Translations under genes and position numbers: made by a program
Part shown: positions 27,074 to 35,704 of the stretch, piece by piece
How the letters are laid out: each line of letters starts with the position of its first letter
Position numbering within the stretch: the first letter of the stretch is position 1
Notes under the pieces: model-generated
Databases searched by the model: none
What the model was told of the DNA's origin: nothing
Seen by the model: only the letters and a program-made list of their open reading frames with translations
Origin: Xylanibacter rarus
GTDB taxonomy: Bacteria > Bacteroidota > Bacteroidia > Bacteroidales > Bacteroidaceae
Assembly (NCBI RefSeq): GCF_001275135.1
Contig: NZ_LFQU01000001.1
Coordinates: 310,001 to 374,000 of the forward strand
DNA length: 64,000 nt
Direction: 5' to 3'

Positions 27074-28174
27074 ATGGAACATCCAGAAAACAGCAGTGAG
27101 TATAAGGGGCTTACGGTTAATTCCGGAGTAGAGCAGCCTTCAACAGTGAATCCATATCTTAACCGCGCACGCTACAGGCGCCGTGAGTATACAGTGGGCG
27201 AGATGGTGGAAGGCATCCTTAAAGGCAACGTTACGGTGCTAAGCCAGGCCGTTACGCTGATAGAGAGTGTTAATCCCGACCACCAGCAGAAGGCTCAGGA
27301 GGTTATCGAGAAGTGCCTGCCCTACAGCGGCAAGTCGCTGCGCATAGGCATCAGCGGTGTGCCGGGTGCCGGAAAGAGTACCTCTATCGACCAGTTTGGC
27401 GTGCATGTGCTCGACCGTTTTGGCGGCAAGCTGGCCGTCCTGGCCATCGACCCCAGTTCTGAACGCTCCAAGGGAAGTATTCTTGGCGACAAGACCCGTA
27501 TGGAAAAACTCTCTTTGCGTGAAGAAGCCTTCATACGTCCCAGTCCTACGGCAGGCTCGCTGGGAGGCGTGGCGCGCAAGACCCGTGAGACTATCATACT
27601 GTGTGAGGCTGCCGGATACGACAAAATATTTGTCGAGACGGTGGGCGTAGGGCAGAGCGAGACGGCATGTCACTCTATGGTTGACTTCTTCCTGCTCATT
27701 CAGCTGGCCGGCACGGGCGACGAGCTTCAGGGCATAAAGCGAGGCATCATGGAGATAGCCGACGGCATAGTTATCAACAAGTGCGACGGCAACAATGTGG
27801 ATAAGTGCCACATTGCCGCCACCAACTTCCGCAACGCCCTGCATTTCTTCCCGCCATCAGACAGCGGCTGGCAGCCCAAGGTGCTCTGCTACAGCGGCTT
27901 CTACGGCACAGGCGTAAAGGAAGTGTGGGACATGGTTTATCAGTATGTCGATTTTGTTAAGCACAACGGCTACTTCAATTACCGCCGTAACGAGCAGAGC
28001 AAATATTGGATGTATGAAACCATAAACGAGCATCTGCGCGGCAGCTTCTATAACAATCCGCTCATACAGCAGAAACTGAAGGCGTCAGAAGACTCGGTGC
28101 TGGCCGGAACAAAGACGAGCTTCGTGGCAGCAAAAGAGCTGCTCGACACATATTTTGGCACAGAAAGACCGTAA
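27074..28174 (+). CDS. meaB: Methylmalonyl-CoA mutase-associated GTPase MeaB
   Basis: A 366-residue G3E-family GTPase that protects and reloads B12-dependent methylmalonyl-CoA mutase. It has the Walker A motif GVPGAGKST (near residue 96), Walker B region FVETVGVGQSE, and the guanine-specificity motif NKCDG. A C-terminal dimerisation arm (about 300-366) completes the family length. The mutase genes are not in this window. Its function suggests a succinate/propionate pathway in the organism. It follows the DUF1573 gene by 7 bases. Confidence 0.95.
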   Translation: MEHPENSSEYKGLTVNSGVEQPSTVNPYLNRARYRRREYTVGEMVEGILKGNVTVLSQAVTLIESVNPDHQQKAQEVIEKCLPYSGKSLRIGISGVPGAGKSTSIDQFGVHVLDRFGGKLAVLAIDPSSERSKGSILGDKTRMEKLSLREEAFIRPSPTAGSLGGVARKTRETIILCEAAGYDKIFVETVGVGQSETACHSMVDFFLLIQLAGTGDELQGIKRGIMEIADGIVINKCDGNNVDKCHIAATNFRNALHFFPPSDSGWQPKVLCYSGFYGTGVKEVWDMVYQYVDFVKHNGYFNYRRNEQSKYWMYETINEHLRGSFYNNPLIQQKLKASEDSVLAGTKTSFVAAKELLDTYFGTERP

Positions 28175-28250
28175 GGCTTATGCCGGGACAGGCAAATATA
28201 GAGCTATAGGAATATATTATTACGGTCAGAATGCCTGTTTGTTTTTATTC

Positions 28251-28272
28251 ATGACCGGCTCAGTCCGGTCAT
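28251..28272 (+). terminator. Hairpin after meaB
   Basis: ATGACCGG (28251-28258) pairs with CCGGTCAT (28265-28272) across a 6-base loop, 77 bases after the meaB stop. There is no strong U run after it, so it is a probable terminator only. Confidence 0.5.
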
Positions 28273-28279
28273 GAATTAT

Positions 28280-28422
28280 CCCAAATCGTTATTATGATTA
28301 GGCTCTGATTTTTGCTTTATATTGAGTTGATTTACATTAATTGTTTTGCTGGTATAGCTGACTATTCAAGAAAAATTTAACGGAAATCTGCTGATAGAAA
28401 CAAAAAGACAGGCTGAAAGCAT
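28280..28422 (+). repeat. Family C repeat, copy 1 (143 bp)
   Basis: The element begins CCCAAATC, contains TTTTGCTTTATATTGA (28310-28325), and ends with a 29-base block (28394-28422) that includes AGAAACAAAAAGACAGGCTG. The same three blocks occur in the same order and the same 143-base span on the minus strand at 43380-43522. The middle is only loosely conserved. It lies between meaB and ispH and ends 74 bases before the ispH start. It may be a structured RNA or a small mobile-element remnant; I cannot tell which. Confidence 0.75.
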
Positions 28423-28496
28423 GAATGCACAAGAAAGATAATGCAATGTGCGCTCTAATGACGGTTTGGGATTGTTTTATAAGAAACATCAAGAAG

Positions 28497-29354
28497 ATGG
28501 TACAGATAGAAATCGATGACGGCAGCGGATTCTGCTTCGGGGTTACCACTGCCATAAGAAAGGCCGAAGAAGAGCTTGCGGCCGGAAAGACATTATACTG
28601 CCTGGGCGACATTGTGCACAACGGAATGGAGTGTGAACGCCTGCGCAGCATGGGACTTATAACCATTAACCACGACGAGCTGAAGGCTCTTCACGACGTG
28701 AAGGTGCTGCTGCGTGCCCACGGCGAACCGCCCGAGACTTACGAGATAGCGCGCCGCAACAACATCGAGATAATAGACGCCACATGCCCCGTGGTGCTGC
28801 AGCTGCAGCGGCGCATCAAGCGCGAATACGACTCTAATCCGGATGCGCAGATCGTAATATTCGGCAAGCCGGGCCACGCCGAGGTGCTCGGACTTGTAGG
28901 ACAGACCAACAGCAAGGCCATCGTCATAGCCGGAATAGACGATGCCAAGGCGCTCGACTTCAACCGCGACATATATCTATATTCGCAGACAACGAAGTCG
29001 CTCGACGAGTTTCACCGCATAATCGACTATATCCAGGAGCACATCTCGCCTGAAGCCACGTTCAGGAGCTTCGACACGATATGCCGTCAGGTGGCCAACC
29101 GCATGCCAAACATCAGTTCGTTTGCCAAGCGCCACGACCTCATTCTCTTTGTCTGCGGCCGCAAGAGCAGCAACGGCAAGGTGCTCTTCAACGAGTGCAG
29201 GAGCGTCAATCCCAACAGTCATCTTATTGAAGGCCCCGACGAGATTAAGCGCGAATGGATTGAAGGCATCGACACGATAGGCATTTGCGGAGCCACGAGT
29301 ACGCCCAAATGGCTCATGGAGAGGTGCCGCGACAGAATAATTAACGGCATTTAG
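28497..29354 (+). CDS. ispH: 4-hydroxy-3-methylbut-2-enyl diphosphate reductase
   Basis: A 285-residue iron-sulfur enzyme performing the last step of the MEP isoprenoid pathway (HMBPP to IPP and DMAPP). The three cluster cysteines are seen in GSGFCFGV (Cys13), DATCPVV and IGICGATSTP, along with the HNGME and RAHGEP active-site stretches. I chose ATG 28497; an open extension back to 28425 is not supported because it starts beside the family C repeat and the family length fits the later start. In several Bacteroidales ispH sits next to cmk and porQ; here those are 4 kb away on the other strand. Confidence 0.95.
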   Translation: MVQIEIDDGSGFCFGVTTAIRKAEEELAAGKTLYCLGDIVHNGMECERLRSMGLITINHDELKALHDVKVLLRAHGEPPETYEIARRNNIEIIDATCPVVLQLQRRIKREYDSNPDAQIVIFGKPGHAEVLGLVGQTNSKAIVIAGIDDAKALDFNRDIYLYSQTTKSLDEFHRIIDYIQEHISPEATFRSFDTICRQVANRMPNISSFAKRHDLILFVCGRKSSNGKVLFNECRSVNPNSHLIEGPDEIKREWIEGIDTIGICGATSTPKWLMERCRDRIINGI

Positions 29355-29425
29355 CAGTGCCGGTAAATACGGAAATGCCCGGCAGTCGTCATACTGTTTA
29401 TCATAATGGCGGCTGAAACAGAATA

Positions 29426-29521
29426 TATTTTTGTTAAAAACTCATCACTCGTCACATTCTGTTTCAATACGTTGAATGTCAGAATGTTACAATGTGATGA
29501 GTTGATGCTGCAACTCATCAC
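29426..29521. repeat. Family A left half: arm plus hairpin
   Basis: Bases 29426-29459 match the left arm of the complete family A element at 32 of 34 positions (core ACTCATCACTCGTCACATTC identical). A hairpin follows, GTGATGAGTTG (29494-29504) paired with CAACTCATCAC (29511-29521). There is no right arm here; an inverted arm lies on the far side of the next gene at 31871-31904. Confidence 0.8.
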
Positions 29522-29571
29522 ATTCTGCTTTCATCCAGGTTGAGCAGGTTTAATGGAAATAAAAACAGTAT

Positions 29572-31716
29572 ATGAATATAAATATGAAAGATTTTGTAAA
29601 AAATGATATTGCATATTTACCGGGAGCATTTTTGTCATTATGGCTAGTATGCACATTTCCTGTAAAAATGACGGCTCAAACTTCAGACAGCATACGCACA
29701 AAAGAAATTGACGAAGTGGTGGTCAAGGCCAAGATGCAGCACACCAATGCCATGTCGTCAACATACATTCCGACGATGAAGCAGAGGCAGTCAGCGCAAA
29801 ATGCGATAGACCTTCTACAACAGCTCGCACTGCCTCAGATCAACATTAATCTGATGGACAATGCCGTAACTACCACAAGCGGGCAGAGTGTGGCTATATA
29901 TATCAACTATATTCCGGCGTCGGCCGAAGAGATGGAAGGCATCTTGACTTCAGATGTACGCAGAGTTGAATATCTTGACTTTCCCGCAGATCCGCGTTTT
30001 CAGGGAAGTGAGCATGTCGTTAATTTCATAGTACAGAAATATGAATACGGAGGTTATACCAAGGCCACTCTGAATGAAAATTTCCTTACCGGCAGGCTTT
30101 CAAACCGGGCTTCGGTATATTCAAAGTTTGTGTATAAACGCATGACATACGATTTATATGCCGGTACCTCCAACCACGACATTAATCATTACGGCAATTC
30201 TGTTGAGGGTATTTACTGTATTGAGGATGAAAATGGTCAGGCTTTTCAGACAACAAGAAACGAGGCGTTGGACTATTCACGTTTCAAGTATAACCAGTAT
30301 CCTGTTTCTTTCCGTGCAGTTTACGATACCGACAAAATGCAGATAGCCAACACCATAGGTTTTAATTTTGACCAGTCGGCGATGGCCCGGACCGGCGGAA
30401 CATTGTCGTTTGTTCCTCAGAATAATGCAGACTATTCTTATTTGAAGAACGAACCCTACGTGAGCCGTTATTTCGTATGGTCGGGAAATTATTATTTTAT
30501 CCTGCCACACAATTTTCATGTCAGCGTGTCTCCCGGCATAAATTACGGCCATACCAATTATTCATACAACTATCAGGCATCGTTGCCGGGCAGTGAGGCC
30601 ATAGCGAACAATTCAAAAGAAGACGTATGGCAGTTTCGCGGCAGTGCAACGCTTTTCAAGAAATTTACCGACAGCCATACGGCTTTCTTCCGCGCCTGGT
30701 TTGGCTCCACGTCCAATCAGGTAAGCTATTTCGGCACATCTCCTTATGACAATGATTTTTCTGATACCTATTCAGGTGCCGCCCTCGGCTATAAGTTTCT
30801 GAATAAGGTGTGGAATATAAGTGCCGACGCAGCCTTTCAGTGGGAAAGGAATAAAATAAACGACCTTTCTGTTGCTGAAATTTATCCGTTGATCAATCTG
30901 TCAGTAGGCTTCTCTCCCTCGCGTAAACACTCGTTCCGCACATATTTTCATTTCGGCGCAAACTATCCGGGCGCAAGCGAAAAGACACCTAATGTGCTTC
31001 AGCAAAACGAGCTGATGTATTATACCGGAAATCCCAATCTCGGACTTTCTAGGCAGGTTACATTCAATCTGTCGTACAACTGGATGCCAGTCAATGCTTT
31101 TTCGGCTTCGGCGTTTGTGCAGTATTTCGGCGAGTTCAATCTTTATGTGCCTGTTTATAAGCCATATAACGGCGGCACGGCCCTGCTGAGAACCTTTGAG
31201 ACAGATTGCAACTATAACCGTACACAGATAGGCATGTCGTTTAATTATAAACTGCTTAACGGCAACCTTCAGTTGGCAGCCTCTCCTTCTGTGTCGTTAT
31301 ATCGCATGTCAGGACTATTCGACATCAGGCGTTCGCCGTTTTATTGCAGTGCCTCTGCAACATATTATCTTGGCAACTTCTATTTTCAGGCATCTTATCA
31401 GACAAAGAACCTCACTGTGCAGGGAAACCGGGGCGTGATATACGAAGACCGTGATTTTTATCAAATGCTTGCCGGATGGAGCCGTTCTGGTTGGAATATA
31501 CGTGTCAGTGCGATGAATATGTTTCGCAACGACTGGCTGTGCTCAACCAGCAAACTGATGACTCCTCTTTATTCAGAGACGCAGTTCGTTAATGGCAACA
31601 ATTTTCACCGGCGTCTAAACCTGTCTGTTACATATACGTTTGGATATGGCAAGAAGGTAAACCGTGGAAATGAGGTGGGCGAGCAATATGGAGCAGCATC
31701 TGCTATCATGAAATAA
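29572..31716 (+). CDS. Outer-membrane beta-barrel protein, TonB-dependent-receptor-like
   Basis: A 714-residue protein with an N-terminal signal region (LPGAFLSLWLVCTFPVKMTA), then a short linker with EIDEVVVKAK like the region before a TonB plug. A plug-like domain (about 60-165: NAIDLLQQLALPQININ, RRVEYLDFPADPRFQGSEHV) is followed by a long series of aromatic-ended strands forming the barrel and a C-terminal YTFGYGKK strand. It lacks the carboxypeptidase-like N-domain of classical receptors. The closest group known to me is Bacteroidetes outer-membrane beta-barrel proteins; the ligand is unknown. The gene sits alone between inverted halves of a family A repeat. The start could be the Met four codons in. 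Confidence 0.85.
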   Translation: MNINMKDFVKNDIAYLPGAFLSLWLVCTFPVKMTAQTSDSIRTKEIDEVVVKAKMQHTNAMSSTYIPTMKQRQSAQNAIDLLQQLALPQININLMDNAVTTTSGQSVAIYINYIPASAEEMEGILTSDVRRVEYLDFPADPRFQGSEHVVNFIVQKYEYGGYTKATLNENFLTGRLSNRASVYSKFVYKRMTYDLYAGTSNHDINHYGNSVEGIYCIEDENGQAFQTTRNEALDYSRFKYNQYPVSFRAVYDTDKMQIANTIGFNFDQSAMARTGGTLSFVPQNNADYSYLKNEPYVSRYFVWSGNYYFILPHNFHVSVSPGINYGHTNYSYNYQASLPGSEAIANNSKEDVWQFRGSATLFKKFTDSHTAFFRAWFGSTSNQVSYFGTSPYDNDFSDTYSGAALGYKFLNKVWNISADAAFQWERNKINDLSVAEIYPLINLSVGFSPSRKHSFRTYFHFGANYPGASEKTPNVLQQNELMYYTGNPNLGLSRQVTFNLSYNWMPVNAFSASAFVQYFGEFNLYVPVYKPYNGGTALLRTFETDCNYNRTQIGMSFNYKLLNGNLQLAASPSVSLYRMSGLFDIRRSPFYCSASATYYLGNFYFQASYQTKNLTVQGNRGVIYEDRDFYQMLAGWSRSGWNIRVSAMNMFRNDWLCSTSKLMTPLYSETQFVNGNNFHRRLNLSVTYTFGYGKKVNRGNEVGEQYGAASAIMK

Positions 31717-31806
31717 TGTGCATACATTGTGAAGATGGAGCTATCCGTAGGTAAATCTGCTCGCATATATGTTACAAACACAAATTTTACGTGAAATTAC
31801 AGCCGT

Positions 31807-31904
31807 GTGATGAGTTTAAACCGCAACTCATCACACTCTAAAATGTTGTTTTTCAGAAAGTTAAGACCTGATGTGACGAGTGATGAGTTTCTGATAAAAT
31901 TATT
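31807..31904. repeat. Family A right half: hairpin plus arm
   Basis: The hairpin GTGATGAGTT (31807-31816) with AACTCATCAC (31825-31834) is followed by an arm at 31871-31890 (ATGTGACGAGTGATGAGTTT) that is the inverted copy of the family A arm, with partial similarity to about 31904. Together with 29426-29521 it brackets the beta-barrel gene in the order arm, hairpin, gene, hairpin, arm. Confidence 0.78.
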
Positions 31905-31928
31905 TTTAGTTTGATCTTTCGCCATAGC

Positions 31929-32009
31929 CTTTTGCAAAAGGTATCCTTTTATGCTGCAAAAGGACACATATTGCATTGTAAAAGGTGCCCTTTTGCATCG
32001 CAATATGTG
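31929..32009. repeat. Family B repeat, copy 3
   Basis: Alternating palindromic units: CCTTTTGCAAAAGG (31929-31942), CCTTTT, GCAAAAGG, and AAAAGGTGCCCTTTTGC (31982-31998). ACATATTGC (31967-31975) pairs with GCAATATGT (32001-32009). It follows the family A right arm by about 25 bases, as copy 1 follows the complete family A element. Confidence 0.7.
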
Positions 32010-32031
32010 GCATATTATATTTAGGTATAAG

Positions 32032-32364
32032 TTACTTGCCCTTACGCTTCATCTTCAGTGCAATCTCCCTTGCCATGTGCTTTATGGCGTCTGCCGGATA
32101 ATATAAGAGCATGCGCGGACCGGCATAGCGCATCACTTGGCGTATCTGCTCGCGCTTTTCGGGCTTGTAGCAGTGCACCTTGCACAGGCGGCATGTCGGC
32201 TTGTTGTCCTGAAACGGACAACGGGCAAGGCGCGACGAGGCATATTCAAGCAGTTCGCGGCATTGAGGACACAGCTCCCTGTTGCCCTCCTTATGGCGGC
32301 AATACAGGCGTATCATCAGTTCCACGGTGTGCAGCTCGTGGGCTGTTCGAGGGGTGAGTGGCAT
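32032..32364 (-). CDS. YgbA-like (nitrous-oxide-stimulated promoter) family protein
   Basis: A 110-residue cytoplasmic protein with the cysteine pattern of this small family: HKEGNRELCPQCRELLEYA, then RCPFQD, then CRLCKVHCYKPEKREQ, which suggests metal binding. Basic C-terminus (KMKRKGK). In Enterobacteria the relative YgbA lies in the nitric-oxide regulon, but its biochemical role is not settled. Here it is a single gene, convergent with the upstream repeats and unconnected to the xpt gene (126-base gap). Confidence 0.8.
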   Translation of the reverse strand: MPLTPRTAHELHTVELMIRLYCRHKEGNRELCPQCRELLEYASSRLARCPFQDNKPTCRLCKVHCYKPEKREQIRQVMRYAGPRMLLYYPADAIKHMAREIALKMKRKGK

Positions 32365-32429
32365 TGTTGGGGGATGGGGATTATGGGAGTAGTGGGAGTG
32401 ATTGTAGTAATGGGACTAATGGAAAGTTA

Positions 32430-32459
32430 TGGCGGCGGCACAACTGTGAGCCGCCGCCA
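32430..32459 (-). terminator. GC-rich hairpin after xpt
   Basis: TGGCGGCGGC (32430-32439) pairs with GCCGCCGCCA (32450-32459), a 10-bp stem about 30 bases after the xpt stop on the minus strand. No U run follows. The neighbouring 32365-32425 is G-rich imperfect repetition of GTAGTGGGAGT-type words. Confidence 0.55.
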
Positions 32460-32490
32460 TGATTCTTCTGTGTATATTCCTTTTTTGGTG

Positions 32491-33057
32491 TTATCTTATC
32501 TTTATCTCGCAGTTGTCAAGGCTGTCAATTATTGCCAGCGACTCAACTCTCACGCCGGCGTTGCGCAGATATTCGCCGCCGTGCTGAAAGGCTTTTTCTA
32601 TGATGAAACCCATGCCTGCAAGCGTGGCTCCGGCTTGGTTTACGAGGTCTATTATGCCTTTGGCAGCATTGCCGTTGGCCAGAAAATCGTCAATGAACAA
32701 TACGTGGTCGCCTTTGCGCAGAAAGTCCTTGCTCACGCAGATGTCATAGTTGCGGTTCTTTGTGAACGAGTAGACCGTCGTGGTGAGCATGTTTTCCATC
32801 GTTACCGGCTTTTTCTTCTTGGCAAACACCACCGGCAGCTCAAGCAGATAGCCCGTCATTATGGCCGGGGCTATGCCGCTGGCTTCAATGGTTATAATCT
32901 TGTTGATGTCGGTAGAGGCAAACCTTCTGACAAACTCCACTGCTATAGACTTCATCAGGATAGGGTCCATCTGATGGTTGATAAAGCTGTCAACCTTCAG
33001 GATGCCGCCCTCAAAACATTTTCCGTCGCGCATTATGCGCTCTTTCAGTAGCTTCAT
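32491..33057 (-). CDS. xpt: Xanthine phosphoribosyltransferase
   Basis: A 188-residue purine-salvage enzyme that joins xanthine and PRPP to form XMP. The PRPP-binding motif is [13 protein letters not shown] (near residue 122-134), and the N-terminal [20 protein letters not shown] is typical of Xpt. The length matches the family. No purine riboswitch is seen upstream; it starts 22 bases after the cmk stop and is probably co-transcribed with cmk. Confidence 0.95.
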   Translation of the reverse strand: MKLLKERIMRDGKCFEGGILKVDSFINHQMDPILMKSIAVEFVRRFASTDINKIITIEASGIAPAIMTGYLLELPVVFAKKKKPVTMENMLTTTVYSFTKNRNYDICVSKDFLRKGDHVLFIDDFLANGNAAKGIIDLVNQAGATLAGMGFIIEKAFQHGGEYLRNAGVRVESLAIIDSLDNCEIKIR

Positions 33058-33079
33058 GTCCCCTTGCTGTCGTTATTTG

Positions 33080-33769
33080 TCAGGCTGTTGCCTCGTTAAA
33101 CTTCTGCATCAGCCATGCCTTCTGCTCGGCTATGGTCATGTTGCTGTTGTCCAGCTCTATGGCGTCGTCGGCCTTGCGCAGCGGCGACACATCGCGGTGA
33201 GAGTCGATATAGTCGCGCTCCTTCACGTTCTTCAGTATGTCGTCAAAGTCGGCCGGCATGCCTTTGGCCTTCAGTTCGTCGTAGCGTCTCTGCGCCCTCA
33301 CTTCGGCCGATGCCGTTACGAATATCTTGAGTTCGGCGTCGGGGAATACCACGGTGCCTATGTCTCTTCCGTCCATTATTATGCCTTTCTCCTTACCCAT
33401 GGCCTGCTGCCGGGCAACGAGGGCCTCTCTTACAAACGGCAGTGCGGCTATAGGGCTTACGCGGGCAGACACCTCCATTGTGCGTATGTCTTTCTCAACA
33501 AGTTCGCCGTTGAGGTAAGTGTCCGGCCGGCCGGTCTCGCTGTTCAGCCTGAACGAAATGTTTATCTCGCCCATCTTCTGTTCGAGTTCGCCGGTGTTGA
33601 TGCTTCCGTCGGCGTTAAACAGGCCGTTGCGCATGGCATAGAGCGTGACAGAGCGGTACATCGCGCCCGTGTCGACATAGATATATCCCACCTCACGTGC
33701 CAGGTCTTTGGCCATAGTGCTTTTGCCGCATGACGAATAACCGTCGATGGCTATTGTTATTTTCTTCAT
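33080..33769 (-). CDS. cmk: Cytidylate kinase
   Basis: A 229-residue kinase that phosphorylates CMP and dCMP with ATP. It has a P-loop near residue 9 ([17 protein letters not shown]), the DTGAMYR substrate motif, and the [13 protein letters not shown] motif. The order porQ then cmk on one strand matches other Bacteroidales, in which ispH often follows; here xpt follows instead. Confidence 0.96.
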   Translation of the reverse strand: MKKITIAIDGYSSCGKSTMAKDLAREVGYIYVDTGAMYRSVTLYAMRNGLFNADGSINTGELEQKMGEINISFRLNSETGRPDTYLNGELVEKDIRTMEVSARVSPIAALPFVREALVARQQAMGKEKGIIMDGRDIGTVVFPDAELKIFVTASAEVRAQRRYDELKAKGMPADFDDILKNVKERDYIDSHRDVSPLRKADDAIELDNSNMTIAEQKAWLMQKFNEATA

Positions 33770-33840
33770 GTCTTGTTTATTTTGTTCTTGATATTTTTTC
33801 TTTTATTGATGTCTGCCGCATGCAGCCTCAGTGCGGCCCT

Positions 33841-34788
33841 TTACAGCGAATAGCTGACGTTTACGAGCAGCGAGTTTGACGACACGTGATATTTGCCGTA
33901 GCCCAGCTGCAGCTTGAAGCGTTCGAGCTGCAGGCCCGCTCCGAACGACCATCCCGCTCCGTGGCTGCTCTCGTCGTCGGTGCCGCTGCCTATCGTCATC
34001 TCGTCGGCACGCCTGAAGTTATATCCGGCAGCCAGGTATATCTGCTGCGACAGGATGATGTCGGCGCCAATCACGAGGTGATTTATCAGTCCATAGTCCC
34101 AGTCGGTAAGTCCAACCAGCGTTGCCGACAGCCTGAACGGCAGCGACGCAAACCTTTTGCTAACTCCTGCCTGCAGGTCGAACGGCATCTTCTCGTACTC
34201 CTCGTCATAGGCCTTTATCTGTCCGCCCAGGTTCTTTGCCACGAGCGACACCGACCATTCGCGGTCAGGGTCATAATAGTTGAGTCCGAGGTCTATGCCC
34301 ACGGCCAGCGAGCTGTAGTCGCCGATGTAAGAATTTATGAATTTAGCCGTTATGCCGCCCACCAGTTTGTCGGTCAGTATATAGCTGAACACTCCGCTTA
34401 TGGCAATGTCCTTGGCCGAAAACTCGCCTTTTATGACGTTGTTCTCGTCAGTCTCCTTCATCTTTCCGTAGTCCATATACTGAGCCATGACGGCCACGGA
34501 GGCCTTGTCCTTTATGATGCGGTTGAACGATGCACTGGCTGTGGTTGCACCCGCCATGTAGGTCATGAAGTTGAGGTTAATGCTTTTGTCGCTCACCGAT
34601 GCAAGCAGTGCAGGGTTGCTGAACATCAGCGAAGGGTCGTCTTCTATTATGGTGATGTTTTCGCCGCCGAGAGCTGCAGCGTGGGCACTTACCGGAATAC
34701 GCAGAAAGTTGTATCCGGTCTGGCTGTCCTGCGCGCCGGCAGTAACGGCAAAAAGCGTCAGCAAAAACAAAAAAACGGTTTTTTTCAT
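33841..34788 (-). CDS. porQ: Type IX secretion system protein PorQ
   Basis: A 315-residue outer-membrane barrel protein with a signal peptide (MKKTVFLFLLTLFAVTAGAQ). The characteristic start of the mature protein (FLRIPVSAHAAALGGENITI, then EDDPSLMFSNPAL) and the LTDKLVGGITAKF region fit PorQ. In the type IX system PorQ takes part in the cell-surface attachment complex that handles C-terminal signals of cargo. It sits directly upstream of cmk, as in Porphyromonas gingivalis. The start is supported by a -7 box at 34817-34810. Confidence 0.85.
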   Translation of the reverse strand: MKKTVFLFLLTLFAVTAGAQDSQTGYNFLRIPVSAHAAALGGENITIIEDDPSLMFSNPALLASVSDKSINLNFMTYMAGATTASASFNRIIKDKASVAVMAQYMDYGKMKETDENNVIKGEFSAKDIAISGVFSYILTDKLVGGITAKFINSYIGDYSSLAVGIDLGLNYYDPDREWSVSLVAKNLGGQIKAYDEEYEKMPFDLQAGVSKRFASLPFRLSATLVGLTDWDYGLINHLVIGADIILSQQIYLAAGYNFRRADEMTIGSGTDDESSHGAGWSFGAGLQLERFKLQLGYGKYHVSSNSLLVNVSYSL

Positions 34789-34809
34789 CGATTTCTGTTA
34801 TTTTTACGG

Positions 34810-34817
34810 CAAAGATA
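34810..34817 (-). promoter_or_regulatory. -7 box of the porQ-cmk-xpt promoter
   Basis: TATCTTTG on the minus strand, 22 bases before the porQ ATG. The -33 position is not a good match. It lies back to back with the tonB promoter. Confidence 0.5.
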
Positions 34818-34840
34818 CACCTTTTTTCAAATATCTACGT

Positions 34841-34848
34841 TACTTTTG
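34841..34848 (+). promoter_or_regulatory. -7 box of the tonB promoter
   Basis: TACTTTTG matches TAnnTTTG on the plus strand, divergent from the porQ promoter. The implied leader to the GTG start is about 95 bases. Confidence 0.5.
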
Positions 34849-34950
34849 TAGAGTGAAAATAAGGTGTCATGCACATTTGTTCTTGATAATAACGCCAAAA
34901 AAGTCAGATTAGTATGTGCAGGCCCTAAGGTATTAATCATCATTGGTCAG

Positions 34951-35670
34951 GTGGAACTTAAGAAATCATATAAGGCCGACTTGGAACATCAGCGCGCATC
35001 AGGCTTCTTGTTAGGTCTGATAGTAGTGCTGTCGCTGTTCCTGGTTTGCCTTGAATTTACCACGTCAAGCCCGTCGACTGACGTAGCTGACGATATTCTT
35101 GACGATGTTTCGCAAGACATTGAGATGATGCCTGTGCTGCAGCAGAAGAACATGATTGCCGCCCCTCAGGTTGCCCCCAAGGCTGCCGTGCCCGAGAAAA
35201 TGAAGGTGGTGGACGAGCAGGTTGCCGACGTGGTGGAACAGCATGACGGCACAGACACCGATAATGACGCGCAGGCCGGAGCTGCCGGAAGCAGCGAGGC
35301 TGCAGAGAGCCAGACAGCGGCACTGTCGCCTGTGGCTGTTGACGAAGACGACAATCCTCTCAACTTTCAGGTTATAGAGCGCCTGCCGGAGTTTCCCGGT
35401 GGCATGGTGGAGTTTATGAAGTGGCTCACCAAGAATCTCTCATATCCTGTCATTGCACAGCAACAGAAGATACAGGGCAAGGTCCTTGTGTCGTTCATAA
35501 TAAATAAAGACGGAACGATAAGCAGTCCGAAGGTGGTTAAATCGGTCAGCCCCGAGCTCGACCGCGAGGCATTGCGCGTGATACGCATAATGCCGAAATG
35601 GAAACCGGGCGAGGACCACGGTAAGCCATGCCGCACGTACTTCTGCATTCCCGTCGTGTTTAAGTTGTAA
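34951..35670 (+). CDS. Energy transducer TonB
   Basis: A 239-residue protein from GTG 34951 (V/M-ELKKSYKADLEHQRASG). This N-terminus is typical of Bacteroidetes TonB proteins, followed by one membrane helix (about residues 17-38), a periplasmic spacer rich in D, A, E and Q, and a C-terminal TonB domain (about 150-239: FPGGMVEFMKWLTKNLSYPV to DREALRVIRIMPKWKPG). It transfers proton-motive energy to outer-membrane receptors such as the one at the left end of the window. No ATG is available near the start and the frame is open further upstream, so the start is uncertain by a few codons. Confidence 0.88.
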   Translation: MELKKSYKADLEHQRASGFLLGLIVVLSLFLVCLEFTTSSPSTDVADDILDDVSQDIEMMPVLQQKNMIAAPQVAPKAAVPEKMKVVDEQVADVVEQHDGTDTDNDAQAGAAGSSEAAESQTAALSPVAVDEDDNPLNFQVIERLPEFPGGMVEFMKWLTKNLSYPVIAQQQKIQGKVLVSFIINKDGTISSPKVVKSVSPELDREALRVIRIMPKWKPGEDHGKPCRTYFCIPVVFKL

Positions 35671-35704
35671 TAATTATTCTGCAATCTTAAAAACCTTTAT
35701 CACT

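Noticed and set aside
28425-28496. Earlier in-frame start for ispH adding 24 residues
   Set aside because: The extension starts at the edge of the family C repeat and adds residues before the conserved N-terminus; family length fits ATG 28497.
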